DNA of 39,256 nucleotides from Olavius algarvensis associated proteobacterium Delta 3 (GTDB taxonomy: Bacteria; Desulfobacterota; Desulfobacteria; Desulfobacterales; CAFBRK01): assembly GCA_903231505.1 (NCBI GenBank), contig CAFBRK010000189.1:1-39256 (forward strand). Reading direction: 5' to 3'. A program made the position numbers and the translations under genes. The notes below the pieces were generated by a model. It worked only from the letters and a program-made list of their open reading frames with translations. It did not search any database and had not been told where the DNA came from. Of this stretch, positions 16,425-25,600 are shown in pieces (position 1 is the stretch's first letter; each line of letters starts with the position of its first letter).

Positions 16425-16460
16425 AAACGCCCAGCGGCCGGTGCCCTGGGCGTTTTTTTT
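16425..16460 (+). terminator. Rho-independent terminator of the minor-pilin operon
   Basis: AAACGCCCAG (16425-16434) pairs with CTGGGCGTTT (16446-16455) around an 11-nt loop and runs into eight Ts. The hairpin and loop are identical to the terminator at 31571-31606 after the PilY1 cluster. A CTGGATA array starts at the very next base. Confidence 0.9.
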
Positions 16461-16904
16461 GGATACTGGATTCTCGATACTGGATACTGGATACTGGATG
16501 AGCTGAAAGCGCAAAGCTTGCCCGTCCGCCTGAGGTGGAGGTTGGAGTTCGGAGGCTTGCCCGCCTCTGGTGGACTCAGGGAGCCAGGCTTAGGGCTCAG
16601 GGCGCAAGGCTTGCCCGCTGTTGGCGGGGTGGATACTGGATGCTGGTTTCTGGATGCTGGATACTGGAAGGAGATAGATGTCGGAGGTTGGAGTTCGGAG
16701 GCTTGCCCGCCTCTGGCGGGTCGGATGTCGGAGGGCAGAGGACAGAAGGCAGAGGACAGAGGACTGATGTCAGATGTCGGATGTCGGATGTCAGAGGACA
16801 GAAGACAGAAGACAGAGGTCTGATGTCGGAGGTCGGATGTCCGATGTCGGAGGACAGGTGTCGGGTTTCAGGTTTCAGGGATAAAAGGATCTCACAGAGC
16901 TCGC

Positions 16905-16981
16905 AGAGTTCTCAGAGAATAAAATAGTACTAAGCTAAAGAATAAAGCTCACAGCTTGGTGAGACCGGCGAACGGGCCAAC
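16905..16981 (+). repeat. Direct dispersed repeat, copy 2 (partner 1-77)
   Basis: Same 77 nt as at the window start with one substitution; it includes CTAAAGAATAAAGC and CACAGCTTGGTGAG and enters an 8-nt GGGCCAAC array. The two copies are nearly 17 kb apart, each between a gene block and the next promoter region. Confidence 0.9.
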
Positions 16982-17008
16982 GGGCCAACCGGCCAAACCG
17001 ATTACCCC

Positions 17009-17064
17009 AATTTTAGGCATTTTAGGCATTTTACATTTCAGGCATTTATTCTGGGCCAAACCGG
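17009..17064 (+). repeat. Inverted dispersed repeat, copy 2 (partner 7894-7948)
   Basis: Contains two TTTTAGGCA units and ACATTTCAGGCATTTATT and is followed by GGCCAAACCGGC. It is the reverse complement of 7894-7948, with one substitution and one inserted base. Confidence 0.85.
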
Positions 17065-17065
17065 C

Positions 17066-17543
17066 AAACCGCCAAACCGGCCAATCCATCTTTGCCCTTC
17101 GGGTTAAGGCTTCGCCCAAAACGTCGACCTCACAATTCGACGGAACTTAGGGCCCTGAGAAAAACGTCAAAGCTTCATCAGCCAACCCCCCATTTTCATG
17201 CCGTTCATAAGCGGCCCCCTTCCCACGAACAAACCGATGCGTTGACCCTGCTCAACGGGGTATTTTTCAAGGTCGCTGATCGCTATTTCCCATTGATTTC
17301 TCAAGATAGTTTTATAAAACCCAACAATTTTGTCGGTTATTAAATTTTTATGAATGGAATTAGGCTCTTGCCTTTCTCTTTTCTAATACTTTCCCATGAT
17401 GACGCACCTCACGTTTTCCGTCCTGGTCTGCCTTCCGCAATGTTTTTATGGATATTTTTTATTCAATAAATACGGTTAATTAAAAAATTATTAAGCCGTT
17501 ATTACGATGTTTGGAGCACCATGTCCGAAAATCCGGCCTCCAG
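17066..17543. other. Gene-free region upstream of the second sigma-54-type promoter
   Basis: Bases 17066-17155 continue degenerate repeat material, including CTTCGGGTTAAGGCTTCGCC. From about 17160 the sequence is unique and, from 17280 to 17510, clearly AT-rich, with runs such as TTAATTAAAAAATTATTAA near 17477. This is consistent with an upstream region for an activator-dependent promoter. A minus-strand frame over 17192-17345 looks protein-like but has no start codon and was not called. Confidence 0.5.
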
Positions 17544-17559
17544 TGGCATGGAAATTGAA
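17544..17559 (+). promoter_or_regulatory. Second sigma-54-type promoter, upstream of pilY1
   Basis: TGGCATG (17544-17550), GAAA, TTGAA (17555-17559) copies the promoter at 13283; the -12 region is weaker here (TTGAA instead of TTGTA). The identity continues downstream through CTGAAGGAGAA-TTGC-ATG and GCATGAATCG. Probably a duplicated control region giving pilY1 the same regulator as the minor pilins. Confidence 0.5.
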
Positions 17560-17585
17560 AATCATGAGTCTGAAGGAGAATTGCC

Positions 17586-17768
17586 ATGACGCATGAATCG
17601 AAAATCCATCAGGTCGAGAAGTTGAATAGTCGCGGCGTCAGAACAGACGGATTTTACGATTCCCGGAGCTCAAGGAGCGGCGGGGTGGCGTTGAAACAGA
17701 ATTCAAGCGCGGATTGGACGCGCTTCGATGACAATCCTCAAGGGGGATATACCGATGAAGTCGCATAA
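17586..17768 (+). pseudogene. Degenerate pseudopilin leader ORF upstream of pilY1
   Basis: A 60-codon frame with a strong ribosome binding site (GAAGGAGAA). Its start MTHESKIHQVEKLNS aligns with MKHESGFTLVELLIV of the pseudopilin at 13325, at both DNA and protein level, but the hydrophobic helix and the cleavage glycine are lost. It overlaps the pilY1 start by 14 nt, so if translated it may couple translation into pilY1. I read it as a decayed duplicate of the pilin 5' end retained as a leader; it could also simply be untranslated. Confidence 0.45.
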
Positions 17769-20700
17769 GACGTCCAGAACAGTGATCGGCCTTTTTGTGG
17801 CCGTAATGATGCTTTCCCTGCCGATGACGGCCATGGCCGCAGAGGTCATGGTCTACACCGGGGACACCGGACCGGGAACTGACCCGATGTGCAGCGGGGC
17901 TGCCGAAAACTGGGTAGCGGTCACCACCGGAAATGCCCTGACCTGGAGCGACAACGACATCCTGAGCTTCAATTACCGCTTTGAAAGCGATGAGGATCCC
18001 ACGTTTGGCAACAGGGACCATGCCGGCATCCGGGTGACCGGCGGCGGCATCGCCCAGACAGCGATCGTGGACGCGACCGACGGCAGCATGAATCCGTCGC
18101 CCCCGCTGATGAATACCACCGGGACCAAGACCGCCTATGTCCGGCTTTCCTGCGGCGGGGCGTCGTGCACCGGCGACCTGGAGATCTATGCGGCCAACGC
18201 GAGCAATTGCTGGACCGATTCGGCGCTCTGGGTGGACGACGCCACCGTGAGCACCACGGGCACCCCGGCCACGCAACGGCTGGTGTCGATCGCCGACGAA
18301 TCCAACAAGGAAGAAAACAATCCGATCACCTTTACCGTCTCCCTGGACCAGTCCTCCGGCAGCGACATCACGATTTCCTATACCACCGTGGACGGCACGG
18401 CCACGGCGCCATCGGACTATGACACCACTACCGGCACGGTCACCATCGAAGATGGCGACACGAGCGCCACCTTCGACGTCGAACTGAATGACAACAACGA
18501 CCAGCCGCCCAACGAATATTTTACGGTGGTGCTGACCGGGGTGGTTTCCGGGCCGGGCACCATCCTCGACGGCACCGGGATCGGCTGGATCACCCAAAAC
18601 GACAACACCAGGCCGGTCTGGAATGCGGGCGTACCGTATGAAGTGTGGATCGACGAATTTGCGCCGGACGGCACCCTTGTCACCACCGGCTGGTATGTCT
18701 CCGATCCGGACCCGCTGCCCCCGGAAAACACGCTGACCTATACGATTACCGGCGGCGACCCGAAAGCCGGCGATCTGGTGGATTATGCCGTGGCATTTGA
18801 AATCGATTCGGCCACCGGCGGCATCCGGGTGAAAACCAGCTCGGAACTCGACTACACCAAGCTGCAAACTGAGACCGGCAATGATTACTTCAAGCTGAAT
18901 AAGGTCCGGGTCGATGACGCCTTCGGCCAAAGGGTCGAAGATGAAATCTGGATCCACCTCAACCCGATCACCGATATCCGGGCATTTAACGACGACTACC
19001 ATGTGGCCGAGGGCGGTACCCTGACCGTGTCGCTGCCGGCAGCCGGCCTTCTGGGCAACGACGCCACCGATCCGCCGACGGCGGCCAATGAGGCGGTCAC
19101 CACCGACGAGGACATCGCCCATACGTTTAGTTCTGCCGACTTTTCGGCCGGTTATACCGACCAGGACGGCGACGCGTTTGCGGGCATCCGCCTGACGTCG
19201 ATAGAGAGCGCCGGGGACCTGGAGTTTAACGGCAGCGACGTTGTCGGAGGCGAATTCATCAGCACGGCGGATCTTACCGCGGGCAGGCTGGTGTTCACAC
19301 CGGGCACCGACGAAAACGGCAGCCCGTACGCCACCTTCGGATTTGTGGTCTACGACGGGACCAACTGGAGCACCTCCGCGTACACCATGACCATCGACGT
19401 GACGCCGATCAACGACAAGCCCACGGCCGACGACCAGCCCGGGGCGACGGCCACCGAGGATGTCCAGAAAATGTTCACCCTTACCGGTGCCGACAATGAT
19501 CCGGAACTTTCCCAGACGCTGACCTATATCATCACTGCCCTTCCGGCGACCGGTTCCCTCAGGGACGAGGCGGCAAGTGCCGTCATCGGCCCCGGGGATC
19601 TGCCCTTTGCCCTGACCGACGACGATGTCTATTTTATCACGGCCCTGCACGACACCGGCGGGCAGAATTTTCAATTCAAGGTCAACGACGGCGGCGGGGG
19701 CACGGAAGAGAGCGACCCCGCAACCGTGACCATCGCCATCACGGCGGTCAACGATTCGCCCACGGCGGCAGACGAGTCCGTGGGCACGAATGAGGATACG
19801 GCCATTTCGTTTACGGCCGGAGATTTTTCGGCCAGCTATGCGGATGTGGAAGGCGACCTGTTTGCCGGCATCCGGCTGACCTCCATAGAGAGCGCCGGCG
19901 ACCTGGAGTTTAACGGCGGCGACGTTGTCGGAGGCGAATTCATCAGCGAGGCGGATCTTACCGCGGGCAGACTGGTGTTTACCCCGGTCGCCGACGAAAA
20001 CGGCAGCCCGTATGCCACCTTCGGATTTGTGGTCTATGACGGGACCGACTGGAGCGCCTCGGCCTACACCATGACCGTGGACGTAACGCCGGTCAACGAC
20101 AAGCCCACGGCCGACGACCAGCCCGGGGCGACGGCCACCGAGGATGTCCAGGAAATGTTCACCCTCACCGGTGATGACAGCGATCCGGAACTTTCCCAGA
20201 CGCTGACCTATATCATCAGCGCCCTTCCGGCGACCGGTTCCCTCAGGGACGAGGCGGCAAGCGCCGTCATCGGCCCCGGGGATCTGCCGTTCGCCCTGAC
20301 CGACGACGATGTCTATTTTACCACGGCCCTGCACGACACCAGCGGGCAGAATTTTCAATTCAAGGTCAACGACGGCGGCGGCGGCACGGAGGAAAGCGAT
20401 GCCGCAACCGTGACCATTGCCGTCACGCCGGTCAACGATGCGCCGGTGGCCGTCGATGATCATTATTCGGTGATCGTCAGTTACACCACCGACGAGGACA
20501 CCCCCAAAACCTTCAACAACCCGGGCAACCGGCTTCTGGACAACGATACCGATGTGGAAGGGGATGTTCTGGAGGTGACCGCGCCTTTCCCGACAGCCAC
20601 CACCAACGGGGCGGTCATCACCGTCTCCAGCGGTTCAAAGGGGTCGTTTACCTACAACCCCGCCGGTTCGGCCACCATCCAGGCCCTGGACGCCGGCGAC

Positions 20701-22665
20701 ACCCTTGACGACACCTTTACCTATTCCATTTACGATGACGGCGTCCCTTCGGAGACCTCCAACACGGCGACGGCGACCATCCGGGTTACGGGCGTCAACG
20801 ACGACCCGAACATCGTGTCGGTCGATGACCCGGTAACCGATGACGAAGGCAACCTGGTCACCATCAATATCACGATCACCGACGTGGACAGCTCATCCTG
20901 GACCTACTGGGTGGATTGGGACGGCGATGGCCTCAATGACGGCGGTGATGAGGAACTTCCGGGTGAAACAAGTAAAACTGTGGCGTTGACCCACACCTAC
21001 ACCGACGATTTCAGCGGCACCATCGATGTCACCGTGACCGACAACAACGGCGGCTCGGACGGAACCACATCGGTTGTGACGATCAGCAACGTGAATCCGG
21101 TGGCCGATGCGGGGCTCTACGCGATCGATGAGGGCCAGGACCTGGTACTGGACGGTTCGGGCACGACCGATGCCGGCGCCGGCGACAGCCTGAGCTACGC
21201 CTGGGATCTGGACAACGACGCGGTGTATGACGACGCCCTGGGCGTCGGTCCCACCGTGTTGTGGGCCGATATTGTCGCACTGGGTCTGTCCTCGGACGGA
21301 ACGGCCCACACCATCGGCCTGCAGGTGACCGACGATGACGGCGGGTCGCACACCGCGACCACCACCCTGACGATCAACAACCTGAGCCCGCTGGCCGCCC
21401 ACGGGGGTGCCTACACCATCGACGAGGGGCAGGACCTGGTTCTGGACGGTTCCGGCTCCAGCGATCCGGGTGGGGACAGCATCTCCTATGCATGGGAACT
21501 GAGCGGTGATGCCCTGTACGACGATGCCACCGGAGCGACACCCACCGTACCGTGGGCGACGCTGGCAGGTTTTGGCCTGGCTTCCGACGGCAGCGCAATA
21601 CCCATCGGGCTTGAGGTAACCGATCCCGAGCCCCTGACAAATGTTGCGATCACCAATCTGACCATCAACAACCTGGCGCCGACAGCCAATGCCGGCGGGC
21701 CCTACACCATCGACGAGGGCGACGACCTGGTCCTGGCCGGCTCCGGCAGCGACCCCAACCCGAACGAGACCCTGACCTACAGCTGGGATCTGAACAATGA
21801 CGGCACCTTCGGAGACGCCGGTCTTTCTGCAGACTCCGGAACGGTGACCTGGGCGCAGCTCGGTGCACTGGCACCGCCGGTCAACAATGACGGCTCCTAC
21901 AATATCACCCTGCGGGTATCCGATGACGTTACCTCCACAGACAGCACGGTCACGGTGACCATCACCAACGTGGCGCCCACGGCCAACGCCGGCGGGCCCT
22001 ACACCATCAACGAGGGCGATGACCTGGTCCTGTCGGGCTCCGGCGGTGACGCCAACGCCAACGACACGCTGACCTACGAGTGGGATCTCAACGGGGACGC
22101 CGATTTTACCGATGCCACCGGTGCGTCGCCCACGGTGACCTGGGCGCAGCTTCAGGCCCTGGGCATCGACAACGAAGGGTCGGGTACCATGACGCTGCGG
22201 GTGTCCGATGACGACACCTCGACAACCGACTCCACCACAGGCACCATGCTCAATGTGGCGCCGTCTGCCGATGCCAACACAGGCGCGGCCTACAGCATCA
22301 GTGAAGGTGACGACCTGGTGCTGGCCGGCAGCGGCAGCGATCCGAACAGCAACGACACGCTGACCTACACCTGGGACATCAACGGCGACGGCACCTTCGG
22401 TGACGCGGGCATTACCGCTTCCACCGGCACGGTGACCTGGGCGCAGTTGATTGCCCTTGGCATCAACGACACCGGCTCGCCCTACAACGTGGTGCTGCGT
22501 GTTTTTGACGGCGTGGATACCACCGATTCGGCCGCCGAGCCGCTGACCGTGGCCAATACGGCACCGTCTGCCGATGCCAACACCGGCGCAGCCTACAGCA
22601 TCAACGAAGGCGACGACGGCCGATGCCAACACCGGCGCGGCCTACAGCATCAACGAAGGCGATGA
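17755..22665 (+). CDS. Giant PilY1-type pilus adhesin, N-terminal part (repeat stalk)
   Basis: 1636 residues before a frameshift. Signal peptide MKSHKTSRTVIGLFVAVMM...AMAA (about 1-31); start ATG 17755 has AGGGGG at 17741-17746. Then a beta-rich N-terminal domain (32-170), a Calx-beta domain (about 176-282, with the characteristic ISYTTVDGTATAPSDY), a cadherin-like domain (285-420), two 228-residue tandem units each holding two cadherin-like modules ending in VNDSP/VNDAP (about 443-898), a VCBS-like module (898-1018) and five to six PKD-like modules of about 97 residues (NAGGPYTIDEGDDLVLAGSGSD..., 1117 onward). Asp/Asn-rich turns suggest calcium-stiffened rods. The frame leaves the module pattern after 22617; the rest of the protein continues in the frame of the next entry. 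Confidence 0.8.
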   Translation: MKSHKTSRTVIGLFVAVMMLSLPMTAMAAEVMVYTGDTGPGTDPMCSGAAENWVAVTTGNALTWSDNDILSFNYRFESDEDPTFGNRDHAGIRVTGGGIAQTAIVDATDGSMNPSPPLMNTTGTKTAYVRLSCGGASCTGDLEIYAANASNCWTDSALWVDDATVSTTGTPATQRLVSIADESNKEENNPITFTVSLDQSSGSDITISYTTVDGTATAPSDYDTTTGTVTIEDGDTSATFDVELNDNNDQPPNEYFTVVLTGVVSGPGTILDGTGIGWITQNDNTRPVWNAGVPYEVWIDEFAPDGTLVTTGWYVSDPDPLPPENTLTYTITGGDPKAGDLVDYAVAFEIDSATGGIRVKTSSELDYTKLQTETGNDYFKLNKVRVDDAFGQRVEDEIWIHLNPITDIRAFNDDYHVAEGGTLTVSLPAAGLLGNDATDPPTAANEAVTTDEDIAHTFSSADFSAGYTDQDGDAFAGIRLTSIESAGDLEFNGSDVVGGEFISTADLTAGRLVFTPGTDENGSPYATFGFVVYDGTNWSTSAYTMTIDVTPINDKPTADDQPGATATEDVQKMFTLTGADNDPELSQTLTYIITALPATGSLRDEAASAVIGPGDLPFALTDDDVYFITALHDTGGQNFQFKVNDGGGGTEESDPATVTIAITAVNDSPTAADESVGTNEDTAISFTAGDFSASYADVEGDLFAGIRLTSIESAGDLEFNGGDVVGGEFISEADLTAGRLVFTPVADENGSPYATFGFVVYDGTDWSASAYTMTVDVTPVNDKPTADDQPGATATEDVQEMFTLTGDDSDPELSQTLTYIISALPATGSLRDEAASAVIGPGDLPFALTDDDVYFTTALHDTSGQNFQFKVNDGGGGTEESDAATVTIAVTPVNDAPVAVDDHYSVIVSYTTDEDTPKTFNNPGNRLLDNDTDVEGDVLEVTAPFPTATTNGAVITVSSGSKGSFTYNPAGSATIQALDAGDTLDDTFTYSIYDDGVPSETSNTATATIRVTGVNDDPNIVSVDDPVTDDEGNLVTINITITDVDSSSWTYWVDWDGDGLNDGGDEELPGETSKTVALTHTYTDDFSGTIDVTVTDNNGGSDGTTSVVTISNVNPVADAGLYAIDEGQDLVLDGSGTTDAGAGDSLSYAWDLDNDAVYDDALGVGPTVLWADIVALGLSSDGTAHTIGLQVTDDDGGSHTATTTLTINNLSPLAAHGGAYTIDEGQDLVLDGSGSSDPGGDSISYAWELSGDALYDDATGATPTVPWATLAGFGLASDGSAIPIGLEVTDPEPLTNVAITNLTINNLAPTANAGGPYTIDEGDDLVLAGSGSDPNPNETLTYSWDLNNDGTFGDAGLSADSGTVTWAQLGALAPPVNNDGSYNITLRVSDDVTSTDSTVTVTITNVAPTANAGGPYTINEGDDLVLSGSGGDANANDTLTYEWDLNGDADFTDATGASPTVTWAQLQALGIDNEGSGTMTLRVSDDDTSTTDSTTGTMLNVAPSADANTGAAYSISEGDDLVLAGSGSDPNSNDTLTYTWDINGDGTFGDAGITASTGTVTWAQLIALGINDTGSPYNVVLRVFDGVDTTDSAAEPLTVANTAPSADANTGAAYSINEGDDGRCQHRRGLQHQRRR
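19081..20448 (+). repeat. Two 684-nt tandem coding units in the adhesin
   Basis: Unit 1 (19081-19764) and unit 2 (19765-20448) repeat with a 684-nt period, 228 codons, and long stretches are identical at DNA level (for example around the codons for FAGIRLTSIESAGDLEFNG and ALPATGSLRDEAAS). This indicates recent duplication or gene conversion of a double cadherin-like module. Confidence 0.85.
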
Positions 22666-22666
22666 C
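22570..22666 (+). repeat. 49-nt tandem duplication at the frameshift in the adhesin gene
   Basis: A 48-nt segment starting GCCGATGCCAACACCGG occurs at 22570 and again at 22619 with two or three substitutions. The copies are separated by one extra G (22618), so the second copy is read in the +1 frame. Removing one base there would join both reading frames into one protein of about 4,400 residues. Every other module in this stalk has about 290-300 nt between such words, so a collapsed repeat module is likely. Confidence 0.85.
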
Positions 22667-25600
22667 CTGGTGCTTTCCGGCAGCGGCAGCGACGTGATCA
22701 CCGCTGACAGCCTGACCTATGCCTGGGATCTGAACAACGACGGTATCTTTGGCGATGCCGGGCTGGCAGCGGCCACCGGCACGGTGACCTGGGCACAGCT
22801 TCAAGCCCTGGTCCCGCCCGTCAACGACGAGGGATCCTACACCATTACCCTGAGGGTGTCCGACGACGACACGTACACCGATGACACCGCACCGGTGACC
22901 ATCGCCAACGTCGCGCCCACCGGAAACGACGACAGCGGTGCGGCATTTACCACCGATGAGGACACCGGCACCACGCTGGATGTGCTGGCCAACGACACCG
23001 ATGCCAACAGCAGTGACAACCTGCTCGTCCTGAGCCCCATCGACACGGCCACCTTCAGCACAAAGGGGTTGGTCATAAACAACGGGCTCAACATCAGCTA
23101 CCTGCCCAACGGTCAGTTCGAAGCCCTGAACGTCGGGGATTCGGTGACGGACAGATTCATCTACACGGTGTCCGACGGCGACGGCGGCACGGATACGGCC
23201 ACGGTGACCGTGACCATCGACGGTGTCAACGACGCGCCGACCTTCAGTGGTTTTTCCGGATTGCTTGATTCGGTCAATGAGGACACCCAGGTCGAGATCA
23301 CCTTTGCCGACATCGCGGCCCAGGGTGACGAGGCCGATGTGGACGGCAGCGTGAATGCTTTTGTGGTCAAGTCCGTTTCTTCCGGCACCCTGCTCATCGG
23401 CAGCAGTGCTGCCTCGGCGACGCCGTTTGCGGCGACCACCAACGACCAGATCGGAGGATCGGTGGAAGCCTACTGGACGCCGGATCCGGACGCCAACGGC
23501 GCCAAGGAAGCCTTCAGAGTCGTGGCCCTGGACAACAGCGGTGCGGAATCGGCCTTTGTCATTCCCGGCTACGTGCTTGTCAACCCTGTCGGCGATATAA
23601 CGGTTGACACGGCCACCACGGCCGAGGACACGCTGGTGAACATCGACGTCCTGGCCAATGACAGCTTTGCCGGGGCAGCGGTCGTGAGCGTGGCCCCGGG
23701 CGACGAGCCGGCCAACGGCAGTGCCGTGGTGCAAGGCGACAACACGATAAACTACACGCCGAACGACGACTGGCACGGCAGCGATGTCTTCACCTACACG
23801 GTGACCTCGGGCGGCGCGACCGAAACCGCCACGGTGACCGTAACGGTGAACGCCGTTGCCGACGTGGTCCTCGACGCGTTTTTCATTTCCGAGGATCTGA
23901 CCGTCAACATCGACGTAACGGGGAACGACACATTTGCCGGAAGCGCGACCGTGATTGCGGTCACCCAGGGGGCCAACGGATCGGTGGTCATCGAGGCCGA
24001 CAACACGGTGACCTATACGCCGATCGCCGACTGGAACGGCAACGACAGCTTCACCTATACCGTGAGCAACGGCGGTGCGGACGAAATCGGTACGGTCAAC
24101 ATTGCGGCGGCTGCCGTGGCCGACATCGCGGCCGACGCGGCCATCGCGGCCAGAAACACGCCCTGGACCATCGACCTGATGGCCAACGACAGTTTTGAGA
24201 ATGCCGGCGCTACCATTACCTCCTTTGTGACGAACCCGACCGCCAACGGCGGCACCATCGTCGATAACGGCGACGGCACGGTGACCTACACCTCGGCGCC
24301 GCTCTTTACCGGTGTGGACACCTTCGACTATATCGTGACCTCCGGCGGGGTGACCGAGACCGCCACGGTGACCGTAACGGTGGAAAACGTCTATTCCGTA
24401 ACTATCAACTGGACCGGTACCGGTGACGGTACCGTCGTGGTGAGCGGCGTCACCATCGCGCCGGAATCGCCGTTCAATACCTACACGCCGAAATCCGCCA
24501 CCGGCGACATCACAGGACCCCACCTCACGGTGCTGGTCAAGGAAAACGACGTGATCTCGCTGACGGCCACACCGGTCGCCGCCCAGGGTATCAACGGATC
24601 CCGGTTCGACAGCTGGGGCGACGGTGAAACCACCGCCACCCACACCGATATCACGGTGACCGCCGACATGACCCTGGATGTCCGGTTCGAGCAGCTCTGG
24701 CAGATTGCCAGCTCCGTCACCGGCGAAGACACCCATATCACGGTCACCACCGTGGACAACCCGGCTACGGACCCGGATAACGCGGCCGGGAGTGCGAACC
24801 CGGAGGTCCTCGACGAGGGTGCTGATTCCGACACCTACGACTACACGCCGGATGAGGGCTACTTTGTCAACCTGATCGTTACCGTCCCGCCGGCGGCACC
24901 GGTGATCGAAGCGACCAGTTCCTTTCCGGTGAGCAAGCAGGTGACCACTATCACGGCCGACCAGACCATAGAGGCCAACGTGCTGATCAACCCGGAAGTG
25001 ACCGCCACGGTTCTCCTAAGCGACGAGGACAACGCCATTCACGGCAGCGTCACGCCTGCCGGAACCACCTCCTATTACTACGGGGAGACGCCGGCCTACA
25101 CCATCAGCGCAGACGACGGCTGGTGCGTCGAATCGGTGACGGTGGACGGTGCGGAAGTGTGGGACAACACCGGCACGACCAACTACACCGTCAACAGCGC
25201 GAGCGACCACACCTACCAGTTCGACCCGCTGACCCGGGCCGGGACCGACGACTATGAGATTACGGCCGTATTCCGGCAGCCCTGGGTCTTTACCGGAACG
25301 ATCTCGCCCTTCATGGCCCAGGCCGTGTGGCAGGGTGCCGGCAGCTGGAGCCTCTATGACGAAGACCAGGATGTTTTCGTGGCCCAGAACATGGACCACC
25401 TGAACACGGTGACACTGCCCTGCGACAGCCGGAACTTCACCTTCTACGTCCATGACCAGAGCAACTGGGAAACGGTGGAGACCGGCGGCACCCGGGACGG
25501 CGCAGATGTGAAGTTTGCGTTTTCCGTGACCGACGACAGCAGCAAGGACGCCCAGTATCGCCCGATCCTGACCCTGCTGATCGACGGAAACGGCACCACG

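Larger units (their letters stand above)
16461..17065. repeat. Mosaic tandem-repeat block V, between the pilin operon and pilY1
   Basis: About 600 nt of arrays in this order: CTGGATA (7 nt) 16461-16500; linker GATGAGCTGAAAGC; GCTTGCCCGCC-type hairpin words at about 16516, 16555, 16608 and 16700, each separated by GGAGTCGG/GGCTCAG units; CTGGATG at 16630-16668; CGGATGT/CAGAGGA/CAGAAGA (7 nt) 16680-16880; CTCGCAGAG (9 nt) 16890-16918; the dispersed copy 16905-16981; ACGGGCCA/AACCGGCC (8 nt) 16966-17002; and the TAGGCATTT element to 17065. Short frames across it are translated repeats only. Confidence 0.9.

Noticed and set aside
16518..16927. Overlapping plus-strand frames in the repeat block that look like proteins of about 100-130 residues
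   Set aside because: They are translations of 7-nt arrays (peptides such as GCWMLDAGYW or SEVGCPMSED) in several frames; no independent start signals or domains.
16461..17065. CRISPR array
   Set aside because: Units are 7-9 nt, contiguous and degenerate, with no 20-40 nt unique spacers and no cas genes.
17192..17345. Minus-strand frame with protein-like composition (KIVGFYKTILRNQWEIAIS)
   Set aside because: No start codon, short, and no recognisable family; possibly a gene remnant but not supportable.
17638..20463. Long minus-strand open frame of 941 codons opposite the adhesin
   Set aside because: It lies antisense to clear domain-bearing sequence, is low-complexity (Gly/Arg/Val/Asp), and arises from GC-rich codon bias in Asp/Thr/Ala-rich repeats. 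No ribosome binding site or family motif was seen.
22574..22618. ATG 22574 as a genuine start of a separate adhesin gene
   Set aside because: Its first codons are the preceding module read out of frame, with no ribosome binding site or signal peptide; continuation of the upstream gene after a frameshift explains it better.
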